NCBI GenBank assembly: GCA_007713455.1
Contig: VMRT01000016.1
Location: forward strand, 62,001-126,000
Direction: 5' to 3'
From: Pseudomonas sp.
Lineage (GTDB): Bacteria; Pseudomonadota; Gammaproteobacteria; Pseudomonadales; Pseudomonadaceae
Length of the DNA stretch: 64,000 bases
The translations under genes were made by a program, and so were the position numbers. Below, one piece after another: positions 1 to 9,605 of this stretch. The stretch's first letter is position 1, and the number at the start of each line of letters is the position of its first letter. The notes beneath the pieces were generated by a model. It was not told the DNA's origin. It ran no database searches and saw only the letters and a list, made by a program, of their open reading frames with translations.

Positions 1-394
1 AGCGCATGCGCAGGTCGCTCTGCTGCGGACTGTGGCTGCCGGTATCGGTTTCCCAGCGAAAGGTGTGGGTGCCGTTGAGCTCGGTTTCCAGGTGCACCAC
101 CGCGCTGGTCCAGTACAACTGCTTGAGCAGCTCCTCGAAACGCTGGACCCAGAGCGCCCACTCGTACTCCACTGCGCGGTAGCTGGCACCGAAGTGGATC
201 ACCTGGGTCTGGTACAGGCCCAGTTCCTCGTTACGGCAGAAGGAAAACATCTCGCGACCGATGAAGGGCCAGGCCTCGCCCTGCGGCAACGCCTGCACGG
301 CAGCCAGATTGTTCGCCCGGCGCTGGCGGCACTGCTCGGGGTCGGCGGAAGGCCAATCACGGATGCAGCCATAAACGATGGATTCAGACTCCAC
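1..394 (-). CDS. Conserved hypothetical protein, 3' end outside window
   Basis: About 131 residues are visible; the C-terminus lies beyond base 1. The start is a GTG at 394, chosen because a GGAG lies 6 bases upstream and no in-frame ATG precedes it. The translation begins VESESIVYGCIRDWPS and is rich in aromatic and acidic residues (RAVEYEWALWVQRFEELL), with no signal peptide and no membrane segment. It reads like a soluble cytoplasmic protein of the kind annotated as hypothetical in Pseudomonas. I do not recognise a domain and assign no function. Confidence 0.7.
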   Translation of the reverse strand, partial: MESESIVYGCIRDWPSADPEQCRQRRANNLAAVQALPQGEAWPFIGREMFSFCRNEELGLYQTQVIHFGASYRAVEYEWALWVQRFEELLKQLYWTSAVVHLETELNGTHTFRWETDTGSHSPQQSDLRMR

Positions 395-508
395 TCGAAA
401 CTCCGAAACGCAGGGATGAACTGGGACGGCGAGCTTTCTAGCACAGCGCGGCGGGCGGGTCACCCGCGGCTTGGGAAGTGGTGAAACAGGCCACAGCCTC
501 GGGACGGT

Positions 509-1666
509 TCAGCGATCCTGATGCCGTGGCCGCAGGCGCATCGCCAACAACGACATGCATGCCGCCATGCCGGTGAGGACCAGGAACGGCATGCGATAGT
601 CACCCGCCAGATCACGCCCGAGCCCGGCCAGTACCGGCGTCAGGCACGCCAGGCAGTAGCCGGTGCAGAGCATCATCGCGGTCAGCCGGCTGACCGCCAA
701 CGGAGTATTGGCTTCGTACATCGGCGCGATCAGCGCCAGGGAGAAGGTGCCGTTGAGCGCGACGCCGAGCACCATGCAGACCACCAGGGGTTGCCAGCTC
801 GGTGCCAGAGCGATTGCTGCCAGGCAAAGGGTCGCCAACCCGCCGCACGCCGCCATGATTCGATGCCGATTGCCCAGCCGCTGCGCCAGCCAGGGCATGG
901 CAAAGGCGCTCGGCAGGCCGATGAGCATGAAACCACTGAAGAACGCATTACTTTGCAGCAGGCTGTAGCCAACCTCGTGATAACGAGCAACCAGCCAAGT
1001 GGCCAGCGCGTAGAACAGCCCGGCCTGAAGGGCGAAGTAGACACTGAGCAACCAGGCCCGAGGCTCCTTCCAGGGCAAACCGGCACGACTCTCGCTGGCG
1101 GCTTCCGGCTGATTGGGCAAGCGCGACCAGATCAGCAGCGCAGCCAGGGCCGGCAGCGCCCAGAGCGCCAGGCCACGCGTCCAGTCCTGCCCCATCACCT
1201 CGGTGGCCGGTGCCGTCACCACTACGCCGAGGGTGCCGCCGACCGCCATGCTCAGCGAGTACCAGGCGGCGGTCTGGCCCATGCGTTCGAGGAAGTAGCG
1301 CTTGATGAAACCGGACAGCAGCGGCCCGGCGACGGCGATCCCGGCGCCAACCAGCCCGGCGGTGCCGATCAGCAGAACGGCGTTGTGGCCGAACAGCCGC
1401 AACAGCAATGCCACGCCGATCAGCCCGAGGCACAGCGCGATGCTGCGCTCCAGCCCGAAACGCACGGCCAGCCGCGGCGCCAGGGGGGCGAGCAAGCCCA
1501 TCAGCAGAACCGGCAAGGCCGTGGTGAGACTGATCAGACCGCGAGAAAGCGAAAGCTCTTCGGCGATGCGCTCGATCAGCGGAGCGAAGGAGGTAATACC
1601 TGGGCGCAGGTTGATGGCGGCCAGCACCAGCGCCAGCATCAGCAGCCCGCGGGAGGGAAAATTCAC
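509..1666 (-). CDS. MFS transporter, CynX/NimT family
   Basis: A 385-residue, twelve-helix inner-membrane carrier. The N-terminal helix carries the INLRPGITSFAPL segment typical of the CynX/NimT branch of the major facilitator superfamily, whose characterised members move cyanate or 2-nitroimidazole; the substrate here is unknown. Length is normal for the family. The GTG start at 1666 has a GGAT upstream; a later ATG at 1639 would trim nine residues and still leave the first helix. It stands alone between two genes on the same strand, with about 100 bases separating it from the SDR gene upstream. Confidence 0.85.
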   Translation of the reverse strand: MNFPSRGLLMLALVLAAINLRPGITSFAPLIERIAEELSLSRGLISLTTALPVLLMGLLAPLAPRLAVRFGLERSIALCLGLIGVALLLRLFGHNAVLLIGTAGLVGAGIAVAGPLLSGFIKRYFLERMGQTAAWYSLSMAVGGTLGVVVTAPATEVMGQDWTRGLALWALPALAALLIWSRLPNQPEAASESRAGLPWKEPRAWLLSVYFALQAGLFYALATWLVARYHEVGYSLLQSNAFFSGFMLIGLPSAFAMPWLAQRLGNRHRIMAACGGLATLCLAAIALAPSWQPLVVCMVLGVALNGTFSLALIAPMYEANTPLAVSRLTAMMLCTGYCLACLTPVLAGLGRDLAGDYRMPFLVLTGMAACMSLLAMRLRPRHQDR

Positions 1667-1767
1667 AAGCGATCCATAGGGTTACGGCGAAAAAAGCCGG
1701 ACAGGCAACCCTACTCCCCGCCCCTCCCCGAGGCAACCGCAGCGGCCGCCGAAGCGGCCGGGCAGTC

Positions 1768-2577
1768 TCAGAGCGCCTTGCTCTTGGCGCGTTTCTTTTC
1801 GGCCAGCAGCGCCATCTCGTCGTAGATCGCCTGAGGGTTCTGCTGCTTGACCTTCCAGGCCATACGGCCCTCGTCGTGCGGCAGGATCATGAACTCGCCC
1901 TTGGCGACCTGCTGGTGGATGTAGTCAGCGATGTCCGCCGCAGTAATCGGCGAGGACTCCAGCAGCTTGCCGATCTGCGCCTTCACGTTCGGCGTCGGGC
2001 CGCGGAAGGAATCCAGCAGGTTGGTCTGGAAGAACGACGGGCAGACCACATGCACGCCGACCTCAGCCTGGCGCAGCTCGACCAGCAGGCTTTCCGACAG
2101 CGCCACCACGCCGGCCTTGGCCACGTTGTAGTTACTCATGCCCGGTGCCTGCATCAGCGCCGCCATCGACGCGATGTTGATGATCTTGCCCTTGCTCTTC
2201 TGTACTAGCGGCAGGAACGCCTTGCAGCCCTTGACCACGCCCATCAGGTTGATCGCGATCTGCCAGTCCCAGTCCTCCAGCGACAGCTCGTCGAAGAAGC
2301 CGCCGGAAGCCACGCCGGCGTTGTTGACGACGATATCGATGCCGCCAAGCTTCTCCTCGCAGGCCTGGGCGAAGGCGATCAGCTGGCTGTAGTCACGCAC
2401 GTCGCAGCGCATGGTGAAGCCGTCACCGCCCGCTTCGCGGACCATTTTCAGGGTTTCCGCCAGGCCGCCTTCGTTGACATCGGAAAGCGCCAGCTGCCAG
2501 CCCTCACGCGCCCAGCGCAGGGCAATCTCGCGACCGAGTCCGGAGCCGGCACCGGTAATCATCATGCGGTTGTGCAT
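1768..2577 (-). CDS. SDR-family oxidoreductase
   Basis: A 269-residue classical short-chain dehydrogenase/reductase. It shows the cofactor motif TGAGSGLG at residues 8-15, NNAG at 85-88, catalytic Ser137 and the YNVAK motif with Tyr150 and Lys154. These residues support NAD(P)-dependent oxidoreduction; the substrate cannot be told from sequence. The open frame runs further upstream, but the ATG at 2577 is preferred because AAAGGC precedes it and it places the Rossmann strand at the N-terminus as in the family. Confidence 0.9.
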   Translation of the reverse strand: MHNRMMITGAGSGLGREIALRWAREGWQLALSDVNEGGLAETLKMVREAGGDGFTMRCDVRDYSQLIAFAQACEEKLGGIDIVVNNAGVASGGFFDELSLEDWDWQIAINLMGVVKGCKAFLPLVQKSKGKIINIASMAALMQAPGMSNYNVAKAGVVALSESLLVELRQAEVGVHVVCPSFFQTNLLDSFRGPTPNVKAQIGKLLESSPITAADIADYIHQQVAKGEFMILPHDEGRMAWKVKQQNPQAIYDEMALLAEKKRAKSKAL

Positions 2578-2770
2578 CGTTGTGCTGCCTTTTGTTGTTC
2601 GGGTAGTGGCAGCGAGTCTAGCGAATGCCGGGGCACGGACCGGCATCCATCAGACTGCTGAATGCCCTTGGCAAACCCGCGGCTCATGGGGCTGACCGCA
2701 CGATTCAGGGCAGGCAATATGGCGGCAGCATGGGCTCGCTATAGCTGCACGAGCGACCTGCGCCACGAAT

Positions 2771-2798
2771 AAAAAAGGGCAGCCCGAGGGCTGCCCTT
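2771..2798 (-). terminator. Rho-independent terminator of actP
   Basis: A perfect 11-bp stem (AAGGGCAGCCC at 2775-2785 with its complement at 2788-2798) is followed on the minus strand by six T residues. It sits 19 bases past the actP stop codon. Confidence 0.9.
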
Positions 2799-2816
2799 GT
2801 TTCTGCCAGCATTGCG

Positions 2817-4472
2817 TCAGTGTGCGACGGCACCGGTGGCACCCAGACCGGTCTGCGAACGAACGAACTGGGCGAAGAAGCGCTCGCGCTCCTCGCCGGC
2901 ACGCTTGGACTTGTCGGTGACCGAGAAGAACCAGATGCCGATGAACGCGGCGGCCATCGAGAACAGCGCCGGGTATTTGTAGGGGAAGATCGCCTCGGCA
3001 TAACCGAACACGTCGACCCATACGGTCGGGCTGATGATGGTCAGCAGCAACGCAGTGAACAGCCCCAGCGAGCCACCTAACAGCGCGCCGCGGGTGCTCA
3101 GGCCCTTCCAGTACATGGAAAGGAACAGAACTGGGAAGTTGCAGCTGGCGGCGATGGAGAATGCCAGGCCGACCATGAAGGCGATGTTCTGCTTTTCGAA
3201 GATGATGCCGAGCAGAATCGCCACCACGCCCAGAGTCAGGGTGGTCAGCTTGGTCACGCGCATCTCGTCCTCTTCCCGCGCCTTGCCCTGCTTGATCACG
3301 CAGGCATAAAGGTCATGGGAAACCGCCGAGGCACCGGCCAGGGTCAGACCCGCCACGACGGCGAGAATGGTGGCGAAGGCGACCGCGGAGATGAAGCCGA
3401 GGAACAGGTTGCCGCCCACCGCGCTGGCCAGGTGGATGGCGACCATGTTGGTGCCGCCGACGATGGCGCCGGTCACGTCCTTGAAGTCCGGGTTGGTGCT
3501 GACCAGCAGGATCGCGCCGAAGCCGATGATGAAGGTCAGGATGTAGAAGTAGCCGATGAAGCCGGTGGCGTAGAACACGCTCTTGCGCGCTTCCTTGGCG
3601 TCGGACACGGTGAAGAAGCGCATCAGGATGTGCGGCAGGCCGGCGGTACCGAACATCAGCGCCAGGCCGAGGGAGATCGCCGACACCGGATCGGAAACCA
3701 GGCCGCCGGGGCTCATGATCTGCGCGCCCTTTTCATGGATCTTCACCGCTTCGGCGAACAGGCTGCCGAAGTCGAAGCCAACGCTCTTCATCACCATGAT
3801 GGCCATGAAAGAGGCGCCGGACAGCAGCAGGACCGCCTTGATGATCTGCACCCAGGTGGTGGCGAGCATGCCGCCGAACAGCACGTACATGACCATCAGC
3901 ACACCGACCAGCACCACGGCTACGTAGTAGTCCAGGCCGAACAGCAGCTGGATCAGCTTGCCGGCGCCGACCATCTGCGCGATCAGGTAGAAGGCCACCA
4001 CGATCAGCGAGCCGAATGCCGAAAGCAGGCGGATCTGCGTCTGACCGAGGCGATAGGACGCCACGTCGGAGAAGGTGAACTTGCCCAGGTTGCGCAGGCG
4101 CTCGGCCATCAGGAAGAGGATGATCGGCCAGCCGACGAGGAAGCCGATGGAGTAGATCAGGCCGTCGTAGCCGCTGGTGTAGACCAGCGCGGAAATGCCG
4201 AGAAAGGACGCTGCCGACATGAAGTCACCGGCAATCGCCAGACCGTTCTGGAAGCCGGTGATGCTACCACCCGCGGTGTAGTAGTCAGCCGTGGAGGTGT
4301 TGCGCTTGGCCGCCCACTTGGTGATGCCCATGGTGAAGACGATGAACACCACGAACATGATGATGGCGGTGTAGTTGGTGGCCTGTTTCTGGACTTCGCC
4401 GGTGATGGCATCGGCGAGAAGCACAGGCGAGACTGCCAACAGCAGGGCAGACATCAGAAAACGCAGGATCAT
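2817..4472 (-). CDS. actP: Cation/acetate symporter ActP
   Basis: A 551-residue sodium:solute symporter of the SSS family. An apparent signal-like first helix is followed by the TADYYTAGG and [17 protein letters not shown] segments characteristic of ActP, then a dozen further hydrophobic helices. The family takes up acetate and other short carboxylates with a cation. The start overlaps the stop of the DUF485 gene by one base (TAATG), so the two are translationally coupled, as in the yjcH-actP pair of enterobacteria. A strong terminator follows. Confidence 0.95.
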   Translation of the reverse strand: MILRFLMSALLLAVSPVLLADAITGEVQKQATNYTAIIMFVVFIVFTMGITKWAAKRNTSTADYYTAGGSITGFQNGLAIAGDFMSAASFLGISALVYTSGYDGLIYSIGFLVGWPIILFLMAERLRNLGKFTFSDVASYRLGQTQIRLLSAFGSLIVVAFYLIAQMVGAGKLIQLLFGLDYYVAVVLVGVLMVMYVLFGGMLATTWVQIIKAVLLLSGASFMAIMVMKSVGFDFGSLFAEAVKIHEKGAQIMSPGGLVSDPVSAISLGLALMFGTAGLPHILMRFFTVSDAKEARKSVFYATGFIGYFYILTFIIGFGAILLVSTNPDFKDVTGAIVGGTNMVAIHLASAVGGNLFLGFISAVAFATILAVVAGLTLAGASAVSHDLYACVIKQGKAREEDEMRVTKLTTLTLGVVAILLGIIFEKQNIAFMVGLAFSIAASCNFPVLFLSMYWKGLSTRGALLGGSLGLFTALLLTIISPTVWVDVFGYAEAIFPYKYPALFSMAAAFIGIWFFSVTDKSKRAGEERERFFAQFVRSQTGLGATGAVAH

Positions 4473-4786
4473 TATTGCTGTGCCTCGTTGAGGATTTCCT
4501 GGTTGATGCGATCGAACTCACCATTGGCACGCTGCACATAGACACCGGTCAGGATGAACGCCATGAAGATCACCCCGACGCCAACCGGGATACCCCAGGT
4601 GGTCACGGTATTGGCGGACAGCGGAATGCCGAGGACCTTTGGCTCGAAGGCGATCAGCAGGATGAACGCCAGGTAGGCGCTGAGCATGACAGCCGATAGC
4701 AGCCAGGCAAAACGGCCGCGCTTGGCAACCAGTTCCTGGAAACGCGGATTGGCATAGATCTGCCGGTAAACATTTTCATTGTGCAT
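4472..4786 (-). CDS. DUF485 membrane protein (YjcH-like)
   Basis: A 104-residue protein with two hydrophobic helices (about residues 27-47 and 60-82) and a charged C-terminus. DUF485 proteins are regularly encoded just before ActP and are presumed to assist the transporter; the mechanism is unknown. A GGAGA precedes the ATG. The stop overlaps the actP start. The 281-base gap between this start and the divergent DUF2061 gene should hold the operon promoter, but I could not pick out an unambiguous -35/-10 pair. Confidence 0.88.
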   Translation of the reverse strand: MHNENVYRQIYANPRFQELVAKRGRFAWLLSAVMLSAYLAFILLIAFEPKVLGIPLSANTVTTWGIPVGVGVIFMAFILTGVYVQRANGEFDRINQEILNEAQQ

Positions 4787-5067
4787 TGGAATCTGTCTCC
4801 ACGGTCGCTACCCCCCGGTGGGAGCAGGGGCGGCTACTTTAGGCTTGGGTCGGATGAACACCACCCGACTTTGGTCTGAATGCAGTTCACAAAAACACCC
4901 GTCGTAGAGCCGTTCAGCCGCGGAAAATGGGGCGCCGCAACAAATCCACATACAAATAGTGTGGCGCTATGTCGCACATGCGAAACGTTGATTTCAGACA
5001 TTGCCCGGGCTCGACCAGACTCTCTCCATCGCGAGAACGATTCTCGACTGCACAAGGAGACGGGGCC

Positions 5068-5292
5068 ATGCTGAAGACCGTGACGTTCACCCTGATGCAC
5101 TTCTGCATCGCCTTTTCGGTGACCTATGCACTGACTGGCAGCATCGCCATTGGCGGCCTGGTCGCCACCGTCGAACCGCTGTGCAACTCGGTGGGCTTCT
5201 ACTTCCACGAGAAGCTCTGGCAGCGTTTCGAACGCAGTCCGGCAGGCAAGATGCCCATCCCCAAACACGCCTGGCTGCACCATCACGCCTGA
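5068..5292 (+). CDS. DUF2061 membrane protein
   Basis: A 74-residue protein with two hydrophobic stretches (about residues 4-22 and 26-46) and a short His-rich tail ending in WLHHHA. The pattern FCIAFSVTYALTGS followed by ALVATVEPLCNS-like sequence and FYFHEKLW fits the DUF2061 family of small membrane proteins of unknown function. The open frame extends upstream, but the ATG at 5068 has AAGGAGA at 5054-5060 with 7-base spacing, which decides the start. Confidence 0.85.
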   Translation: MLKTVTFTLMHFCIAFSVTYALTGSIAIGGLVATVEPLCNSVGFYFHEKLWQRFERSPAGKMPIPKHAWLHHHA

Positions 5293-5458
5293 GGCCGTCG
5301 TCATTTCTCATCCTGCGCAGGGATCGAATCCGCAACCGCGCTGCCATAGTGAAGTTGGCTTGCGTTGTGCAGCCGATGCAGTTCTATTGGGACAGGTAGC
5401 GCGGGTCGCCGTCGCTGCCTTGCCACAGGCCAACCGGGCCTGTTAACGGAGAAGCACC

Positions 5459-6751
5459 ATGCAGCTGTTGTTGCGCCTGACCGCCCTGCTCGCCCTGGTC
5501 GTTGCGCCTGTCCACGCCGCCGATCTGACTGTCGAGGAGTACGGCTTCCCGCTGTCCAACCCCTTCGAAGCCACCATCGCCGGTACGCCCATCGAGCTAC
5601 GCGCCGAAGTGCCGACCGATGACGATATCGACCAGGCCGACTACAACCTGCGTCTGCGTCCCGAACGCGAGTTCACCCTGCCGGACAACTTCTGGCCGGT
5701 CAAAAAGCTGCGTTATCGGCTCGCTCGGCAAAGCGGCCCCGCGCCACTCATGTTCATCATTTCCGGTACCGGCGCGCGCTATTCGGCAGGCAAGACCGAA
5801 GCCCTGAAGCGTCTGTTCTACGGCGCCGGCTACCATGTGGTGCAGTTGTCGTCGCCGACCAGCTATGACTTCATGTCCGCCGCCTCGCGCTACGCCACGC
5901 CCGGGATCAGCAGCGACGATGCCAAAGACCTGTACCGGGTCATGCAGGCGGTCCGCGCGCAGCACCACAAGCTGCCCGTCACCGAGTACCACCTCACCGG
6001 CTACAGCCTCGGCGCCCTGAATGCCGCGTTCGTCAGCCAGCTGGACGAAACCCGTCGCAGCTTCAACTTCAAGCGCGTGCTGCTGCTGAATCCGCCGGTC
6101 AACCTCTACACCTCGGTCAGCAACCTGGACAAGCTGGTGCAGACCCGCGTCGAAGGCATTAACGATCACACCACCTTCTACGAAGTGATTCTGGAAAAGC
6201 TCACGCGCTATTACCGTCAGAAGGGCTATATCGACCTCGACGAGGCCGTTCTCTACGACTTCCAGCAATCGAACCTGAAGCTCAGCGACGAGCAGATGGC
6301 GATGCTCATCGGTTCGGTGTTCCGCTTCTCCGCCGCGGATATCACCTTCACCTCCGACCTGATCAACCGTCGCGGGCTGATCACACCGCCAGAGTATCCG
6401 ATCAACGAAGGCACCCGTCTGGAGCCGTTCTTCAAGCGCGCACTGCTGTGCAGCTTCGACTGCTACATCACCGAGCAGGTGATTCCGATGTGGCGCGCCC
6501 AGTACGACGGCGGCAGCCTGACCCAGCTGATCCAGCAGGTCAGCCTGTACGCACTGGAGGATTACCTGCGCCAGAGTCCGAAGATCGCCGTCATGCACAA
6601 CGCCGACGACCTGATCCTCGGCGAGGGTGACCTCGGCTTCCTGCGCCGTACCTTCGGTGATCGCCTGACCCTTTATCCGCGAGGCGGCCACTGCGGCAAC
6701 CTCAACTACCGCGTAAACACTCAACACATGCTGGAGTTCTTCCGTGGCTAA
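5459..6751 (+). CDS. Exported alpha/beta-hydrolase
   Basis: A 430-residue protein with a clear signal peptide (residues 1-20, ending VHA). The nucleophile-elbow GYSLGA places Ser183 as the likely catalytic serine; an Asp at 383/384 (HNADD) and His411 (GGHCGN) could complete the triad. A serine hydrolase acting in the periplasm or at the outer membrane is a fair inference; the substrate is unknown. GGAGAAG precedes the ATG. The last bases overlap mlaA by 8, so the two genes are coupled, and a role near outer-membrane lipid homeostasis is suggested by that context only. Confidence 0.8.
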   Translation: MQLLLRLTALLALVVAPVHAADLTVEEYGFPLSNPFEATIAGTPIELRAEVPTDDDIDQADYNLRLRPEREFTLPDNFWPVKKLRYRLARQSGPAPLMFIISGTGARYSAGKTEALKRLFYGAGYHVVQLSSPTSYDFMSAASRYATPGISSDDAKDLYRVMQAVRAQHHKLPVTEYHLTGYSLGALNAAFVSQLDETRRSFNFKRVLLLNPPVNLYTSVSNLDKLVQTRVEGINDHTTFYEVILEKLTRYYRQKGYIDLDEAVLYDFQQSNLKLSDEQMAMLIGSVFRFSAADITFTSDLINRRGLITPPEYPINEGTRLEPFFKRALLCSFDCYITEQVIPMWRAQYDGGSLTQLIQQVSLYALEDYLRQSPKIAVMHNADDLILGEGDLGFLRRTFGDRLTLYPRGGHCGNLNYRVNTQHMLEFFRG

Positions 6752-7511
6752 AGGAATGCTGCTGCCGTTGCTTCTGGCCAGTGGTCTGGCCTTCGCCGAC
6801 ACGCCGAAGGTGGATGAGGATGGTTTCACCCATCCGCTGCGCAATCTGGAGTTCAATCCCGGCCTGGATCAGCGCGAGTTCGAGCGCGCCACCTTCCAGG
6901 CACTGGACGTCTACGATCCGTTCGAGTCGGTCAACCGGCGCATCTACCACTTCAACTATCGGCTCGATCAGTGGGTGATGCTGCCGGTGGTGCGCGGCTA
7001 TCGCTACGTCACGCCGCGGCCGGTGCGCACTGGCGTGAGCAATTTCTTCAGCAACCTCGGCGAAGTGCCGACGCTGTTCAACAGCCTGGCTCAGCTCAAG
7101 GGCCAGCGCGCGGCGAACGCCACCGCACGTTTCCTGTTCAACAGCATCCTGGGTGTGGGCGGCCTCTGGGACCCGGCAACGCGTATGGGGCTGCCGCGTC
7201 AGAGCGAAGATTTCGGCCAGACCCTCGGTTATTGGGGCGTTTCCCAGGGGCCGTACCTGATTCTTCCGGCGCTGGGCCCGTCCAACCTGCGCGACACCAC
7301 GGGCCGCGTGGCCGACTTCGCCGTCGAGCGGCAGGTGGAGTTTCTGCAGTATTCCGAAACCACCGGCGGCGAGTTGAGCCTGACGGCGCTGCGGGCCGTC
7401 AATGCGCGGCATGTCACCAGCTTCCGCTACGGTCAGCTCAATTCGCCGTTTGAATACGAGAAGGTGCGCTACGTCTACAGCCGGGCGCGGGACTTGCTGG
7501 TAGAGGAATAA
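6744..7511 (+). CDS. mlaA: MlaA/VacJ outer-membrane lipid asymmetry protein
   Basis: A 255-residue protein with the MlaA hallmarks YDPFESVNRRIYHFN and NFFSNLGEVPTLFN, then SILGVGGLWDPA and QTLGYWGV. MlaA removes misplaced phospholipids from the outer leaflet and hands them to the MlaC-MlaFEDB system. The GTG start at 6744 has GGAG 8 bases upstream. The leader MAKGMLLPLLLASGLAFA ends without a lipobox cysteine, unlike the lipoprotein VacJ of enterobacteria, so a signal-peptidase-I-processed form is predicted. It overlaps the upstream hydrolase gene by 8 bases. Confidence 0.9.
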   Translation: MAKGMLLPLLLASGLAFADTPKVDEDGFTHPLRNLEFNPGLDQREFERATFQALDVYDPFESVNRRIYHFNYRLDQWVMLPVVRGYRYVTPRPVRTGVSNFFSNLGEVPTLFNSLAQLKGQRAANATARFLFNSILGVGGLWDPATRMGLPRQSEDFGQTLGYWGVSQGPYLILPALGPSNLRDTTGRVADFAVERQVEFLQYSETTGGELSLTALRAVNARHVTSFRYGQLNSPFEYEKVRYVYSRARDLLVEE

Positions 7512-7605
7512 CCCACTTTATCGATTGTTTGTAGCGATATTACGCACCCATTGATCGAAGCAACCCACCTACTCTTGGCGAATTCAACCCGAGAGGCATT
7601 CGATC

Positions 7606-8448
7606 ATGTCCCAGCGTGAAATTCTTTCCATCACCAGCGGCCGTGCCACGTCCGATGGCGCCGGCGTCAGCCTGACCCGCGTCTTCGGCGGCGCTGCCCC
7701 GGAGCGCTTCGATCCGTTCCTGATGCTCGACGAGTTCGGTTCCAACGACCCTGACGAGTACATTGCCGGCTTCCCGCCCCACCCACATCGCGGCTTCGAA
7801 ACCATCACCTACATGCTCGAAGGACGCATGCGCCACGAGGATCACATGGGCAATGTGGGGTTGCTGGAGAGCGGTGGCGTGCAGTGGATGACCGCCGCGC
7901 GCGGCGTCATCCATAGCGAGATGCCGCAGCAGCAGGAAGGCACCATGCGCGGCTTCCAGCTATGGTTGAACCTGCCCTCCCACGCCAAGCTCGGCGATCC
8001 GGACTATCGGGATTTCGCCCCGGCCGAAATACCGCAACTCGCCCTGCCGGGCGGCGTGCAGGCCAAGGTCATCGCCGGCGTGTTCAAGGCCGGCGATATC
8101 GAACAGCACGGGATCGTGCAGCGGCCCGATACCGAACCTCTGCTGTTCGACCTGCAGCTTTCAGCCGAGAGTGCTGTCTCGCCGCAAGTGCCGGATGGCC
8201 ATCGGTTGCTGCTCTACGTCTATGAAGGGACGCTGCGGGTGGGTGAGCAGGCGGCGAGCAAAGGCCAGTTGGTTCAGATGTCCCAGGACGGCGAACTCAA
8301 TCTGTCCAGCGAACGTGGCGCCCGGCTGATGCTGCTGGCAGGCCGCCCACTCGGTGAGCCGATCGTGCAGTACGGGCCATTCGTGATGAACAGCCGCGAG
8401 GAGATCGAGCAGGCGCTGCGAGACTTCCGGGACGGTACGTTGGCCTGA
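7606..8448 (+). CDS. Pirin-family protein
   Basis: A 280-residue bicupin. The N-terminal cupin carries the metal ligands in order: His59 and His61 in PPHPHRGFET, His103 and Glu105 in VIHSEMP, matching the iron site of pirins such as YhhW, which has quercetin 2,3-dioxygenase activity in vitro. The physiological reaction is unknown. GAGAGG precedes the ATG. It converges on the acyltransferase gene, with a 14-bp perfect palindrome (8472-8485) lacking a T run between them. Confidence 0.88.
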   Translation: MSQREILSITSGRATSDGAGVSLTRVFGGAAPERFDPFLMLDEFGSNDPDEYIAGFPPHPHRGFETITYMLEGRMRHEDHMGNVGLLESGGVQWMTAARGVIHSEMPQQQEGTMRGFQLWLNLPSHAKLGDPDYRDFAPAEIPQLALPGGVQAKVIAGVFKAGDIEQHGIVQRPDTEPLLFDLQLSAESAVSPQVPDGHRLLLYVYEGTLRVGEQAASKGQLVQMSQDGELNLSSERGARLMLLAGRPLGEPIVQYGPFVMNSREEIEQALRDFRDGTLA

Positions 8449-8499
8449 CCTGCGCGATCTGCCCGGGAAGACGCCAGGCCTGGCGCAAATGGCAGTCCA

Positions 8500-9447
8500 C
8501 TAGACGGCCGAACGCGTCTTCCTCTTTTTATACAAGCTGGGCTCGCCTACCGGGCGGGTCTTGAAGCGGCGATGCGCCCAGAGGTACTGCTCGGGTACCG
8601 CACTGACCGCCTCTTCTATCCACTGGTTGATCCGCAGACAGTCCGCCTCTTCACTTTCACCCGGGAAGTCCTGCAGCGGCGGATGGATCACCAGTCGATA
8701 CCCCGAACCGTCCGCCAGGCGTTCCTGGGTGAAGGGTATGACCCGCGCCCTGCCCAGCCGGGCGAACTTGGTCGTGGCGGTGACGGTCGCCGCCTGGACG
8801 CCAAACAGCGGTACAAACAGGCTCTGTTTGCGCCCATAGTCCTGGTCCGGCGCGTACCAAATGGCGCGCCCCGCGCGCAATACCTTGAGCATCGCCCGTA
8901 CATCCTCGCGCTCGATGGCACTCGCATCACGGTTGTGCCGTTCTCGCCCGCGACGCTGGACGAAGTCGAAAAGCGGATTCTTGTGCTCGCGATACATGCC
9001 ATCGATGGTGTGCCGCTGGCCGAGCAGCGCGGCGCCGATCTCCAGCGTAGTGAAGTGCAGCGCCATCAGGATCACACCCTGCCCTGCAGCCTGAGCCTGC
9101 TGCAGATGCTCGAGCCCATCGATCCTGGCCAGGCGCTGCAGGCGTGCCTGCGGCCACCACCAGCTCATGGCCATCTCGAAGAAGGCAATGCCGTTGGAGG
9201 CAAAGTTCTCCCGCAACAGACGCTCGCGTTGCGCCTGACTCAGTTCGGGGAAACACAGCTCCAGATTGCGCCGGGCGATGTAGCGACGCGAACCGGCGAA
9301 GCGAAACATCAGTGCGCCAAGCCCGCGCCCCAGTTTCAACAGAACCGAATATGGCAACTGGACCAGCAGCCACAGCACGCCCAGGCCCAGCCACAGCGAC
9401 CAGAAGCGCGGGTGCAGGAAGTACGCACGAAACTGAGGACGATCCAT
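8500..9447 (-). CDS. Lipid A biosynthesis lauroyl acyltransferase (LpxL/HtrB family)
   Basis: A 315-residue inner-membrane-anchored acyltransferase: one N-terminal hydrophobic helix (about 16-38), then the catalytic HX4E box as HFTTLE (His131, Glu136) and the late YAPDQDYGRKQSLFVPLFG block of LpxL/LpxM enzymes. The family adds a secondary acyl chain to Kdo2-lipid IVA or a late lipid A intermediate. The ATG at 9447 is chosen over the longer frame (start 9489) because it gives the usual MDRPQF-type N-terminus; its Shine-Dalgarno is weak. Several HtrB/LpxL homologues usually occur in Pseudomonas. Confidence 0.9.
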   Translation of the reverse strand: MDRPQFRAYFLHPRFWSLWLGLGVLWLLVQLPYSVLLKLGRGLGALMFRFAGSRRYIARRNLELCFPELSQAQRERLLRENFASNGIAFFEMAMSWWWPQARLQRLARIDGLEHLQQAQAAGQGVILMALHFTTLEIGAALLGQRHTIDGMYREHKNPLFDFVQRRGRERHNRDASAIEREDVRAMLKVLRAGRAIWYAPDQDYGRKQSLFVPLFGVQAATVTATTKFARLGRARVIPFTQERLADGSGYRLVIHPPLQDFPGESEEADCLRINQWIEEAVSAVPEQYLWAHRRFKTRPVGEPSLYKKRKTRSAV

Positions 9448-9605
9448 GAATAGCTCGACAACCGATGAAGCGACGCATTCTAGCGGCAAACGCCTGCGCT
9501 GACCGAGCCCAAGCGCACCGACGATCGCTTCACGGGCCGCTCGCGGGTTGCAGGCAGCGACGCGCCCCGCTATAAGTCCTCGCCATTTACCGTAGCAGAC
9601 AGACC

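Noticed and set aside
521-1825. 434-codon plus-strand frame opposite the MFS gene
   Set aside because: Arg/Gln/His-rich shadow of the transporter with no domain and no ribosome site.
3315-4541. 408-codon plus-strand frame opposite actP
   Set aside because: Composition of Gly/Asp/His/Gln repeats mirrors the hydrophobic codons of the transporter.
4860-4890. GACCAAAGTCGGGTGG motif upstream of the actP operon as an acetate-regulator site
   Set aside because: It vaguely recalls sites before acetate genes in other pseudomonads, but I cannot verify a consensus and it is not symmetrical.
5597-6856. 419-codon minus-strand frame opposite the hydrolase
   Set aside because: Shadow frame; the plus-strand frame has a signal peptide and catalytic motif.
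8472-8485. CGCCAGGCCTGGCG palindrome between the convergent pirin and lpxL-type genes
   Set aside because: No T run for a terminator and such GC palindromes are expected by chance here.
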